Shown: piece after piece, positions 1 through 7,932 of the stretch
Layout of the letters: every line of letters starts with the position of its first letter
Numbering within the stretch: the first letter of the stretch is position 1
NCBI RefSeq assembly: GCF_018070345.1
Contig: NZ_JAGPXX010000004.1
Span: 124,001-188,000, forward strand
Length of the DNA: 64,000 bases
Reading direction: 5' to 3'
From: Streptomyces sp. F63
GTDB lineage: Bacteria > Actinomycetota > Actinomycetes > Streptomycetales > Streptomycetaceae
Position numbers and translations under genes: made by a program
Notes under the pieces: model-generated
What the model was told of the DNA's origin: nothing
Database searches by the model: none
What the model saw: the letters and a program-made list of their open reading frames with translations, nothing else

Positions 1-252
1 CAGCCGGGGGCCGACGCCGCTGGCGGTCTGGAGCAGCTCGAACACCTGCCGCTCGTCCTCATCGGCGAAGCCGTAGAGGGTGAGGGAGTCCTCGCGGACC
101 ACCAGGGAGGTGGCGAGCCGGGCCGGTTCGCCGGGGCGCAGCCCGGAGAGGGTGTCCGGGGTGCACTGGACGGCGATGCCGATGCCGCCGACCTCGACGA
201 CGGCGCTGTCCGGGGCGATCGCGGCGACGGGGCCGCTGACGAAGGCGATCAC
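1..252 (-). CDS. ruvA: Holliday junction branch migration protein RuvA (partial, C-terminus outside window)
   Basis: The first 84 codons are present; the gene runs off the left edge. The product begins [12 protein letters not shown] and contains the N-terminal OB-fold and the [19 protein letters not shown] stretch typical of RuvA, ending in the first helix-hairpin-helix (TASGVGPRL). RuvA tetramers hold the four-way junction for the RuvB motor and for RuvC. The start is a GTG at 250-252 that overlaps the ruvC stop (GTGA), so translation is probably coupled and the two genes are co-transcribed leftward; ruvB is expected next, beyond the window. Confidence 0.95.
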   Translation of the reverse strand, partial: MIAFVSGPVAAIAPDSAVVEVGGIGIAVQCTPDTLSGLRPGEPARLATSLVVREDSLTLYGFADEDERQVFELLQTASGVGPRL

Positions 253-932
253 GATGGTCCCTCTCCGGGGGTGTTCTCGGGCCGCGCGGCGGCGGGGCTC
301 GCGGCGGGCCGCGCGGGGGCGGCCGCGGAGGACGGGGCCGGGGCGGGGACGCCCGCCGGGCGCGCGGCGCGGGAGGCGGCCGGTCCGCGGCCGGGCCCGG
401 GGCGGAGCGCCGCGTGCCGGGCGCGGGCGCGGGTCTGTGCCTGCTGGAGGCGGTTCGTGGCGGGTGCGCGCCAGATGTGGCAGATGGCGAGCGCGAGGGC
501 ATCGGCCGCGTCGGCCGGCCTGGGCGGGGCGCTCAGCCGCAGCAGGCGGGTGACCATCGCGCCGACCTGCGCCTTGTCGGCCCGGCCGCTGCCGGTGACG
601 GCGGCCTTGACCTCGCTGGGGGTGTGCAGCGCGACGGGCAGGCCCCGGCGGGCCGCGCAGAGCATCGCGACGGCGGCGGCCTGGGCGGTGCCCATGACCG
701 TACGGACGTTGTGCTGGCTGAACACCCGTTCCACGGCGACGCAGTCGGGGCGGTGCTCGTCCAGCCACTGCTCGATGCCCCGTTCGACGAGGACCAGCCG
801 GTCGGGGACGTCGGCGTCGGCGGGGGTGCGGACCACTCCGGCACCGAGCATCGTCAGCGGGCGTCCGGCCACGCCGTCGACGACGCCGACACCGCACCGG
901 GTCAGCCCCGGGTCCACGCCCAGTACGCGCAC
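249..932 (-). CDS. ruvC: Crossover junction endodeoxyribonuclease RuvC
   Basis: This is the Holliday-junction resolvase of the RuvABC complex. The 227-residue product begins at a GTG and shows the RNase-H-like nuclease signatures: [12 protein letters not shown] (first catalytic Asp), VAVERVF (Glu) and [12 protein letters not shown] (C-terminal acidic residues). The family is usually about 165-190 residues; here residues from about 170 on form an Ala/Pro/Arg-rich tail common in Streptomyces RuvC and probably disordered. The stop overlaps the ruvA start by GTGA. A strong terminator-like hairpin separates it from yebC upstream, so the ruvCA unit probably has its own promoter. Confidence 0.95.
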   Translation of the reverse strand: MRVLGVDPGLTRCGVGVVDGVAGRPLTMLGAGVVRTPADADVPDRLVLVERGIEQWLDEHRPDCVAVERVFSQHNVRTVMGTAQAAAVAMLCAARRGLPVALHTPSEVKAAVTGSGRADKAQVGAMVTRLLRLSAPPRPADAADALALAICHIWRAPATNRLQQAQTRARARHAALRPGPGRGPAASRAARPAGVPAPAPSSAAAPARPAASPAAARPENTPGEGPS

Positions 933-997
933 GCGGTGCCCCTCCCCTCGCTTCGGTCAGGTGTTCCTGCAGGCTATCGGCTGCCGCTGACAGCGCG

Positions 998-1029
998 ACG
1001 GGCCGACGGGGGGTGTCCCGTCGGCCCGT
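998..1029 (-). terminator. Intrinsic terminator-like hairpin after yebC
   Basis: A perfect 13-bp inverted repeat (998-1010 with 1017-1029, 6-nt loop) lies directly downstream of the yebC stop and upstream of ruvC. It has no T-tract, as is usual in this GC-rich group. Confidence 0.7.
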
Positions 1030-1041
1030 GGCTGCTGCGGA

Positions 1042-1803
1042 TCAGGCCTCGACCTTCGCCATGACCTCGTCCGGGACGTCGAAGTTCGCGAAGACGTTCT
1101 GCACGTCGTCGCTGTCGTCGAGCGCGTCGATCAGCTTGAAGATCTTCCGCGCGCCCTCCTCGTCCAGCTGCACCTGCATGGTGGGGACGAAGCTGGCCTC
1201 GGCCGAGTCGTAGTCGATGCCCGCGTCGACGAGCGCCGAGCGGACCGCGACGAGGTCGGTGGCCTCGCTGATGACCTCGAAGGACTCACCGAGGTCGTTG
1301 ACCTCCTCCGCGCCCGCTTCGAGGACGGCGCCGAGGACGTCGTCCTCCGTCAGCTCGCCGTCCTCGCCCTTGGGGACGAGGACGACGCCCTTGCGGTTGA
1401 AGAGGTACGCCACGGAGCCGGGGTCCGCCATGGAACCGCCGTTGCGGGTCATCGCCACCCGGACGTCCGAGGCGGCGCGGTTGCGGTTGTCGGTGAGGCA
1501 CTCGATGAGCACCGCGACACCGTTCGGCCCGTATCCCTCGTACATGATGGTCTGGTAGTCGGCGCCGCCGGCCTCCAGGCCCGCGCCGCGCTTGACGGCG
1601 CTCTCGATGTTCTTGTTGGGAACCGAGCTCTTCTTCGCCTTCTGGATGGCGTCGTAGAGCGTGGGGTTGCCGTCCGGGTCACCGCCCCCCGTACGGGCCG
1701 CGACCTCGATGTTCTTGATCAGCTTGGCGAAGAGCTTGCCGCGCTTGGCATCGATCACGGCCTTCTTGTGCTTGGTGGTTGCCCACTTGGAGTGGCCGGA
1801 CAC
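1042..1803 (-). CDS. yebC: YebC/PmpR family protein
   Basis: The 253-residue product begins [20 protein letters not shown] and matches the YebC/PmpR/TACO1 family along its whole length (usual length 240-250). Family members bind DNA as transcriptional regulators in some bacteria, and others associate with ribosomes to help translation of proline-rich stretches; which applies here cannot be read from sequence. Visible hallmarks are the basic N-terminal KxGKLFAKL region, the [19 protein letters not shown] segment and the [12 protein letters not shown] motif. The start is a GTG at 1801-1803. It sits in the usual actinobacterial position between pdxT and ruvC. Confidence 0.95.
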   Translation of the reverse strand: MSGHSKWATTKHKKAVIDAKRGKLFAKLIKNIEVAARTGGGDPDGNPTLYDAIQKAKKSSVPNKNIESAVKRGAGLEAGGADYQTIMYEGYGPNGVAVLIECLTDNRNRAASDVRVAMTRNGGSMADPGSVAYLFNRKGVVLVPKGEDGELTEDDVLGAVLEAGAEEVNDLGESFEVISEATDLVAVRSALVDAGIDYDSAEASFVPTMQVQLDEEGARKIFKLIDALDDSDDVQNVFANFDVPDEVMAKVEA

Positions 1804-1847
1804 AGCCTCGCTCCTTCAACGACCCGACGAATACGAACTCCGCGATC

Positions 1848-2462
1848 CTACCGGTGCCCGGCCGCCGCCCCGCGCGCCATCTCCGCGAAGAGCGCGTGCA
1901 CCCGGTGGTCTCCGGTCAGTTCCGGGTGGAAGGAGGTGGCCAGCAGGTTGCCCTGGCGTACGGCGACGGTGTGGCCGTCGTGCACCGCCAGCACCTCCAC
2001 CGCGACGCCCGTGGACTCCACCCAGGGGGCCCGGATGAAGACGCCCTCGACCGGGCCGCCCTCGACGCCGGACACGTCGACGGCCGCCTCGAAGGACTCG
2101 TTCTGGCGGCCGAAGGCGTTGCGGCGCACGGTCATGTCGATGCCGCCGACGGTCTCCTGCCCGGCCCGGCCGTCCAGGATCTTGTCGGCGAGCAGGATCA
2201 TGCCGGCGCAGGATCCGTACGCCGGCATGCCGGCCCGCACCCGGGCCCGCAGCGGCTCCAGCAGGCCGAAGAGACCGGCCAGTTTGACCATGGTGGTGGA
2301 CTCGCCGCCGGGGATCACCAGGGCGTCCACCGCGTCCAGCTCCGCGGGGCGGCGGACCGCGCGGGCGGGCGCGCCGGCCGCGGCGAGGGCGGCGAGATGC
2401 TCGCGGACGTCGCCCTGCAGGGCGAGGACGCCGATGGCGGGGGTGGGCACGGGCACGGGCAC
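1848..2462 (-). CDS. pdxT: Pyridoxal 5'-phosphate synthase glutaminase subunit PdxT
   Basis: This is the class I glutamine amidotransferase that hydrolyses glutamine and channels ammonia to PdxS. It shows [13 protein letters not shown] at the N-terminus, the oxyanion segment IPGGESTTM, the nucleophilic Cys in [12 protein letters not shown] and the His-Glu pair in SFHPELTGD. Three in-frame GTGs follow one another at 2462, 2456 and 2450. I chose 2462 (204 residues, near the family's roughly 195-200) because a GAGG lies about 8 nt upstream of it. The reading frame stays open to 2546, but that extension is low-complexity Pro/Arg. Confidence 0.93.
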   Translation of the reverse strand: MPVPVPTPAIGVLALQGDVREHLAALAAAGAPARAVRRPAELDAVDALVIPGGESTTMVKLAGLFGLLEPLRARVRAGMPAYGSCAGMILLADKILDGRAGQETVGGIDMTVRRNAFGRQNESFEAAVDVSGVEGGPVEGVFIRAPWVESTGVAVEVLAVHDGHTVAVRQGNLLATSFHPELTGDHRVHALFAEMARGAAAGHR

Positions 2463-2646
2463 GGAGGGATACCTCTTCGGGGCGGGTGGTGTTCGGGGCG
2501 CGGGTCGCGTCATGCGGGGAGGCGGCGACACGGGAAGGCGGAGCATGGGACGGGGCGGAGCCGCCGGCCGCTCTCCGGCCCGGTCGCCGGGCCGGAGGCT
2601 GCGGGCTGCCCGGCCGGAGGGCGCGGGTCGTCCGCGCCGTCCCGCG

Positions 2647-2673
2647 CCGCCGCGGTCCGGGATTCCGCGGCGG
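2647..2673 (-). terminator. Possible terminator hairpin after pdxS
   Basis: A 9-bp perfect GC inverted repeat (2647-2655 with 2665-2673) starts 14 nt past the pdxS stop. It would separate pdxS from pdxT transcription at least in part. Confidence 0.45.
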
Positions 2674-2686
2674 CGGGAACGCGCGG

Positions 2687-3604
2687 TTACCAGCCGCGGT
2701 TCGCGTAGCGCTCGCTCTCCGGGAGGGTGTCGCAGTTGATGCCGACCATGGCCTCGCCGAGTCCGCGCGAGGCGTCGGCGATCACCTTGGGGTCGTCGTA
2801 GAAGGTGGTGGCCTTCACGATGGCGGCGGCGCGCTTCGCGGGGTCGCCGGACTTGAAGATGCCCGAGCCGACGAAGACGCCCTCCGCACCGAGCTGGCGC
2901 ATCAGCGCGGCATCGGCCGGGGTGGCGACGCCGCCCGCGGAGAACAGCACCACGGGCAGCTTGCCCAGCTCGGCGACCTCCTTGACCAGCTCGTACGGGG
3001 CCCGGAGCTCCTTGGCCGCGGCGTACAGCTCGTTGTTGTCGCAGGCGCGCAGCCGGCCGATCTCGGCCTTGATCTGGCGGAGGTGGCGGACGGCCTCGAC
3101 GACGTTGCCGGTGCCGGCCTCGCCCTTGGAGCGGATCATGGCCGCGCCCTCGGCGATCCGGCGCAGCGCCTCACCGAGATTGGTGGCACCGCAGACGAAG
3201 GGGGTGGTGAAGGCCCACTTGTCGCTGTGGTTGGCCTCGTCGGCCGGGGTGAGGACCTCGGACTCGTCGATGTAGTCCACCCCGAGGGACTGGAGCAGCT
3301 GGGCCTCGACGAAGTGGCCGATCCGGGACTTGGCCATGACGGGGATCGACACCGCGTCGATGATGCCCTCGATCATGTCGGGGTCGGACATGCGGGCGAC
3401 GCCGCCGTCCTTGCGGATGTCGGCGGGGACCCGCTCCAGGGCCATCACCGCGACGGCACCGGCGTCCTCGGCGATCTTCGCCTGCTCCGGGGTGACCACG
3501 TCCATGATGACGCCGCCCTTGAGCTGCTCGGCCATGCCGCGCTTGACGCGCGCGGTGCCGGTCTCGGGGGCGGACGGAGCGGAGCTGGGGGGCGTGGTGG
3601 ACAC
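2687..3604 (-). CDS. pdxS: Pyridoxal 5'-phosphate synthase lyase subunit PdxS
   Basis: PdxS condenses ribose 5-phosphate, glyceraldehyde 3-phosphate and ammonia (from PdxT) into PLP, forming a dodecamer with PdxT. The 305-residue product has the complete SNZ-family barrel: [19 protein letters not shown], the active-site region [37 protein letters not shown] with the second lysine, and the phosphate loop [14 protein letters not shown]. About 20 N-terminal residues are Ser/Thr/Pro-rich and poorly conserved. It is transcribed with pdxT in the same direction. Confidence 0.97.
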   Translation of the reverse strand: MSTTPPSSAPSAPETGTARVKRGMAEQLKGGVIMDVVTPEQAKIAEDAGAVAVMALERVPADIRKDGGVARMSDPDMIEGIIDAVSIPVMAKSRIGHFVEAQLLQSLGVDYIDESEVLTPADEANHSDKWAFTTPFVCGATNLGEALRRIAEGAAMIRSKGEAGTGNVVEAVRHLRQIKAEIGRLRACDNNELYAAAKELRAPYELVKEVAELGKLPVVLFSAGGVATPADAALMRQLGAEGVFVGSGIFKSGDPAKRAAAIVKATTFYDDPKVIADASRGLGEAMVGINCDTLPESERYANRGW

Positions 3605-3910
3605 GGTTTCGACCTCATTCGCTGCGGATGGCGGCGGTCCGGTCCGGCCCGGTGGGCCGGGGCGGGGACACCTGTGTGGGACAGCTTCGAGGAAACCGCG
3701 TGGCGGTGTCGTACGGAAAGGGCCAATTTGCGGACGGTGGCCCGAGCGGAGGGGCCAATCGGGTTCGGGCCGGGCCGCGTCGCGGGCCCCGAGGCGGGCC
3801 CCGAGGCGGGAGCGGGGGCAGCGGTGACGGTGCGGACTCCGTGCACCGCCCCGCAGGGCCGGGCGGTGTGCCCGCCGGACGGGCCGGCCGGTCTCCCCGC
3901 GCCGGGCGCC
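3605..3910. other. Non-coding gap upstream of pdxS
   Basis: This gap of about 306 nt holds no supported gene. It should contain the pdxS promoter (leftward) and the 3' flank of the membrane protein at 3911. Low-complexity GGGCCCCGAGGC-type sequence around 3770-3810 is the only structure I see; no clear operator was recognised. Confidence 0.5.
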
Positions 3911-4456
3911 TCAGTGGCCGGCCGTGCGGTCCGTCAGCGCCTCCGGCGGCTCGTCGTCCATCTCGAACGCCAGCGGGAAGGGGGCGTGGCCGGCCAGCCG
4001 GAACCAGCGCACCGTGCGGTGCTCGCGCAGGGCGCGCGCCGCGCGCACGGAGTCGTTGTGGAAGCGCCGTGCCATCGGCACCCGGCGCACCGCGGCGGCC
4101 AGTTCGTCCGCCGCCGCGTCACCGCCGGGTGCCTCCCGTACGGCCACCACCTGGCCCGGTTCCGCGAAGACGGCCCGCAGCGCCTGGCTGAGTTCGCTCT
4201 CGGCGACCTCGCGGTGTTCCTCCTCGGCCTGCCGGGCGGCGTGCGCGGCCTGGTAGAGGACCATGGACGCGGCCGGGTCGAGCACTCCCGCGGTGGCGAG
4301 TTCCTGGGCGACCGAGGTCCGTCGCAGCAGTTGCGCGTCGAGCGCGGCGCGGGCCGCGTCGATACGGGCGTGCAGGCGGTCCAGCCGCCCTGCGGTCCAG
4401 CTGAGATAGACGCCGATGAGGGCGAGGGCCACCGCCGCCCAGATGAGTGTGCTCAC
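3911..4456 (-). CDS. Conserved membrane-anchored protein, LemA-like coiled coil
   Basis: The 181-residue product starts at GTG 4454-4456. Residues about 3-23 form a single N-terminal transmembrane helix (LIWAAVALALIGVYLSW). A long charged helix rich in Arg/Glu/Ala follows (about 25-110), then a C-terminal region with RFHNDSVRAARALREH and WFRLAGHAPFPLAFEMDDE. This arrangement resembles LemA-family proteins, whose C-terminal halves carry a similar F-N-x-x-V motif, but the match is loose. It lies between pdxS and the mannosyltransferase gene, the usual actinomycete position. Function unknown. Confidence 0.75.
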   Translation of the reverse strand: MSTLIWAAVALALIGVYLSWTAGRLDRLHARIDAARAALDAQLLRRTSVAQELATAGVLDPAASMVLYQAAHAARQAEEEHREVAESELSQALRAVFAEPGQVVAVREAPGGDAAADELAAAVRRVPMARRFHNDSVRAARALREHRTVRWFRLAGHAPFPLAFEMDDEPPEALTDRTAGH

Positions 4457-4902
4457 GGCGGGCCACAGTACCGGCCGGTCGGGCGCCCGCGGCGCCGCCC
4501 GGTCCCACCGGGCTCTCCCGGTGCGGGTGTTCGCGCTGCGCGCGGGGGCTTTTCGCGCTGCGCGCGGGGGTTTTCCTCCCTCCGGCCCGCCCGGTTGCCG
4601 TTCACCGCGGGCCCGGCCCCTGAACGCCCCCGGCCCCCGACGGCGGCCCCGGACGACACTTCCGGCCACCGCCGGAACGCACCCGTCAGTCCGCCCTGCC
4701 CCAGAACGCCGGAGCCCCGGACGGCGCCCCCGCACGCGGCCCGGCACGCGTCGGTCCGGCCCCACCCCCGGACGAAGGCCCGGAGCGCCGTCCCGGACGC
4801 CGGCCGCCCCTGGACGCCGGAGCCCCGGGCGCCGCCACCGCACGCGGCCCCGGCACCCGGCAGTCCGGCCCGGGGCGCCTGCCGCCGGTATCCCGGCGGG
4901 CG
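4457..4902. other. Low-complexity non-coding gap
   Basis: These 446 nt are filled with degenerate CCCGGACG/CCGCCGGC repeats. Long open frames cross it on both strands only because stop codons are rare at this GC content. I see no convincing gene. It separates the mannosyltransferase stop from the membrane protein start. Confidence 0.5.
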
Positions 4903-6126
4903 TCAGTCGCGGGCCAGGCCCCAGCGGGCCCTGAGGCCCGGGCGTTCGTCGGGGGCGACGGAGGCCGTGCCGTCGGTGACCGTCTCGTAGACGGCCAGGA
5001 TGTCCGCGCCGACCGTCGACCAGTCGAAGCGGCGCACATGGCGGCCGCCCCGCTCGCGGAGCTCCCGCAGCCGCGCCGGGTCGCGCAGCAGCCGGTTCGC
5101 GGCCCCGGCCAGGGCCGCGGCGTCCTCGTTCGGGTAGATCTCCCCCGCCCGGCCGCCGTCGAGCACCTGGACGAAGGCGTCGAGGTCGCTGGCGAGCACC
5201 GGGGCGCCGGCCGACATCGCCTCGACCAGGATGATGCCGAAGCTCTCGCCGCCGGTGTTGGGGGCCACGTACAGGTCGACGCTGCGCAGCAGCCGTGCCT
5301 TCTCCTCGTCGCTGACCATGCCGAGGAATGCGACGCGGTCGCGCATCCCGGCGGGCAGTCCGGCGACGGCCTCCTTCTCGTCGCCCCGCCCCGCGACGAG
5401 CAGCCGGGCCTCCGGGTGCTCCGCGAGGATCGCCGGGAGGGCCTTCATCAGGACCGGCAGACCCTTGCGGGGCTCGTCGATGCGGCCGATGAAGCCCAGC
5501 GTGGGTCCCCGTCCCCCGCCCCCGCCCCCGCCGTCGGCGTCGGCGTCGGCGTCGGCGTGGAGGACGCCGCCCAGCCACTCGTGCCGGGGTTCGGCCCGGT
5601 CGAAGAATCCGACGTCGACGCCGTTGGGAATCACGACGGCGTCCCCGCCGAGGTGTTCGACGAGGGTGCGCCGCGCGTACTCGCTGACCGCGATGCGCGC
5701 GCTGATCTTCTCCAGCGCGGGCTGGAGGATCGGGTACGCGGCGATCATCGCCCGGGAGCGGGGGTTGGAGGTGTGGAAGGTGGCGACGATCGGGCCCTGC
5801 GCCGTCCAGCAGGCGAGCAGGCCGAGGGACGGGGAGGCCGGTTCGTGGATGTGGAGGACCTCGAAGTCGCCGTCGTGCACCCAGCGGCGCACGCGCGCGG
5901 CCGACAGGAAGCCGAAGTTGAGCCGGGCCACCGAACCGTTGTACGGGACGGGCACGGCGCGGCCGGCCGAGACGACGTAGGGCGGCAGCGGGGTGTCGTC
6001 GTCCGCGGGGGCGAGCACGGAGACGGCGTGACCGAGCCCGATGAGGTGCTCGGCCAGGTCGCGGATGTGGAACTGGACGCCGCCGGGGACGTCCCAGGCG
6101 TAGGGGCAGACGATGCCGATCCTCAC
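4903..6126 (-). CDS. Phosphatidylinositol alpha-mannosyltransferase (PimA/PimB-like GT4)
   Basis: This GT4 glycosyltransferase probably transfers mannose from GDP-mannose to phosphatidylinositol at the inner face of the membrane, the first committed step to PIMs. The 407-residue product begins at a GTG (6124-6126) with RIGIVCPYAWDVPGGVQFH, the acceptor-binding N-terminus of PimA. It also has VLHIHEPASPSLGLLA, IPNGVDVGFF, LGFIGRIDEPRKGLPVL and the donor-site signature NTGGESFGIILVEAMSAG. At about residues 190-205 there is an insertion of Asp-Ala repeats and seven glycines encoded by a (GTCGGC)4 plus C-rich microsatellite. Its start overlaps the stop of the acyltransferase gene by GTGA, so the two are translationally coupled. 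Confidence 0.88.
   Translation of the reverse strand: MRIGIVCPYAWDVPGGVQFHIRDLAEHLIGLGHAVSVLAPADDDTPLPPYVVSAGRAVPVPYNGSVARLNFGFLSAARVRRWVHDGDFEVLHIHEPASPSLGLLACWTAQGPIVATFHTSNPRSRAMIAAYPILQPALEKISARIAVSEYARRTLVEHLGGDAVVIPNGVDVGFFDRAEPRHEWLGGVLHADADADADGGGGGGGRGPTLGFIGRIDEPRKGLPVLMKALPAILAEHPEARLLVAGRGDEKEAVAGLPAGMRDRVAFLGMVSDEEKARLLRSVDLYVAPNTGGESFGIILVEAMSAGAPVLASDLDAFVQVLDGGRAGEIYPNEDAAALAGAANRLLRDPARLRELRERGGRHVRRFDWSTVGADILAVYETVTDGTASVAPDERPGLRARWGLARD
5507..5556. repeat. Microsatellite (CCCCCG)n / (GTCGGC)4 inside the mannosyltransferase gene
   Basis: Positions 5533-5556 are four exact copies of GTCGGC, preceded by a run of CCCCG/CCCGCC units. It encodes the Asp-Ala and poly-Gly insertion between the two Rossmann domains. 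All units are multiples of three, so length changes would keep the frame. Confidence 0.85.
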
Positions 6127-7055
6127 GGCTGCTCCGTTTCCGGTGCCCGGCCGCCGCCGCTCGCCGTGCGCGGCCGGAGGTCGGCGGTCCACAGGCGCTG
6201 CAGCATGTGCCAGTCCTCCGGGTGCTCGGCGATCCCGGCGGCGAAGGCGTCGGCGACCTGCTGGGTCATGGCGGCCGTCCGCTCCGGGCGGGAACCGGTC
6301 TCCGGCACCGCGACCGCGGGGTGGATCTGCCCGCGCATCGTCGTGGGGCTGTCGTACCAGAGGGTGACGGGCAGCAGCAGCGCGCCGGTCTGCTGGGCGA
6401 GCAGGGCGGGCCCGGCGGGCATCCGCGCGGGCTCGCCGAAGAAGGACACCTCGACGCCGGAGGCGGACAGATCGCGGTCGGCCACGAGACAGACGAGCCC
6501 GCCCTCGCGCAGCCGGCGGGCCAGGGTGCCGAACGCGCTGCCACCGGCGTGCGGCAGCACCTCCATGCCGAGGCTCTCGCGGTAGGCGACGAACCGGTCG
6601 TACAGCGATTCGGGCTTGAGGCGTTCGGCGACGGTGGTGAAGGGCCGGCCGAGCCGGGTGGTGATCCAGGCGCCGGCGAGGTCCCAGTTGGCGAGGTGCG
6701 GCAGTGCCGCGATGACACCCCGGCCGCTCTCCAGGGCGTCCTCCACCAGGTGGATGTCCTTGACCTCCAGGCCGGCCCGGATGCGGTCCGGGCTCCAGAC
6801 GGGCAGCCGGAAGGACTCGATCCAGTAGCGCATGTACGAGCGCATGCCGGCCCGGGAGAGCTCGGCCAGCCGTTCCGGGGAGGCCCCCGGGACGACCCGG
6901 GCGAGGTTGGACTCCAGCCGCAGGACGCTCGTGCCGCGCCGCTTCCACGCGGTGTCGGCGATGGTCCGGCCGAGCCGCACGGCCGCGGGTTCGGGGAGTC
7001 TCCGGACGGCGCTCCAGCCCAGTCCGTACAGCGCGTCGGTCAGCCGCTCCCTCAT
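6123..7055 (-). CDS. Phosphatidylinositol mannoside acyltransferase
   Basis: This is a lysophospholipid acyltransferase-type enzyme (HtrB/LpxL-like superfamily) that in actinobacteria acylates the 6-OH of mannose on PIM1/PIM2. The 310-residue product contains the catalytic HX4D-like segment ALPHLANWDLAGAW (His and Asp), YRESLGMEVLPHAGGSAF, VCLVADRDLSASGVEVSFFG and a conserved C-terminal EDWHMLQRLW. The ATG (7053-7055) overlaps the synthase stop (ATGA) and its own stop overlaps the mannosyltransferase start. The three genes therefore form one tightly packed operon: make PIP, mannosylate, acylate. Confidence 0.9.
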   Translation of the reverse strand: MRERLTDALYGLGWSAVRRLPEPAAVRLGRTIADTAWKRRGTSVLRLESNLARVVPGASPERLAELSRAGMRSYMRYWIESFRLPVWSPDRIRAGLEVKDIHLVEDALESGRGVIAALPHLANWDLAGAWITTRLGRPFTTVAERLKPESLYDRFVAYRESLGMEVLPHAGGSAFGTLARRLREGGLVCLVADRDLSASGVEVSFFGEPARMPAGPALLAQQTGALLLPVTLWYDSPTTMRGQIHPAVAVPETGSRPERTAAMTQQVADAFAAGIAEHPEDWHMLQRLWTADLRPRTASGGGRAPETEQP

Positions 7056-7723
7056 GCGGCACCGCCCTCGGCGGCGCCGCCCGGCGCGGACGCGGCGTCG
7101 GCCTCGGCGGCCTCCCGGCGCACGGTCACCATGCGCTGTCCGAGGGTGACGGCGCTGCCGAGGGCGACGATCCACAGCGCTATGGGCAGCAGGATGTCGA
7201 TGCCGGGGACGCCGAAGGCGTGCAGTCCGGCGAGGCCGGCCGCCACCAGGGTGATGACCAGCCGCTCGGCGCGCTCCACGAGCCCGTTGACGTTCACCGG
7301 GAGGCCGATGCTCTCGCCGCGCGCCTTGGTGTACGAGACGACCTGGCCGCTGGCCAGGCAGAAGATGGCGATCGCAGACAGCAGCAGGTCGTCGCCGCGG
7401 CCCGCGTACCAGAGGGCGAGCCCGCCGAAGACCGCGGCGTCCGCGACCCGGTCGAGGGTGGAGTCGAGGAAGGCGCCCCAGCGGCTGGACCGGCCGGCCT
7501 GGCGGGCCATGTTGCCGTCGACCAGGTCGGAGAAGACGAAGAGGGTGATCACGATCGTGCCCCAGAAGAACTCTCCCAGGGGGAAGAAGACCAGGGCCCC
7601 CGCCACCACTCCGCCGGTGCCGACGAGGGTGACCGCGTCGGGGCTGATGCCGAGCCGGAGCAGCAGGGCGGCGAACGGTGTGAGAACACGCGTGAAGAAA
7701 GCACGCGCGTACTTGTTCAGCAT
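7052..7723 (-). CDS. pgsA: Phosphatidylinositol phosphate synthase (CDP-alcohol phosphatidyltransferase)
   Basis: This membrane enzyme joins CDP-diacylglycerol and inositol 1-phosphate to give phosphatidylinositol phosphate. The 223-residue product has the CDP-alcohol motif D-x2-D-G-x2-A-R-x8-G-x3-D-x3-D, seen as SDLVDGNMARQ then GAFLDSTLDR. Several hydrophobic helices follow (roughly 30-60, 90-125, 150-200). It is the first gene of the PIM operon. The symbol follows actinobacterial usage (pgsA1/pis) and is inferred from context. The C-terminal 25 residues are Ala/Gly-rich. Confidence 0.88.
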   Translation of the reverse strand: MLNKYARAFFTRVLTPFAALLLRLGISPDAVTLVGTGGVVAGALVFFPLGEFFWGTIVITLFVFSDLVDGNMARQAGRSSRWGAFLDSTLDRVADAAVFGGLALWYAGRGDDLLLSAIAIFCLASGQVVSYTKARGESIGLPVNVNGLVERAERLVITLVAAGLAGLHAFGVPGIDILLPIALWIVALGSAVTLGQRMVTVRREAAEADAASAPGGAAEGGAA

Positions 7724-7932
7724 GGCCTTCCCGGAGGGTCGCTGGAGCCGGGCGGCCGGGGGGCCGCCGGGTGGCCCATCGTAGCCACGTCCGCCTCACC
7801 CGCCGCCCCGGTACCCGGGGGGCGGGGGACCGGACGGCCCGTCCCGGGGGTGCCGATGAGCCTATGGACGGGGGGTGGCCGCGGTGCAAAGCTCGAATGA
7901 CCGCAACACGTGCGGACCGGGAGGCGGTACAC

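Noticed and set aside
2486..4990. An 834-codon + strand frame across pdxS and the LemA-like gene
   Set aside because: It overlaps two well-supported leftward genes and encodes Gly/Ala/Arg low complexity only.
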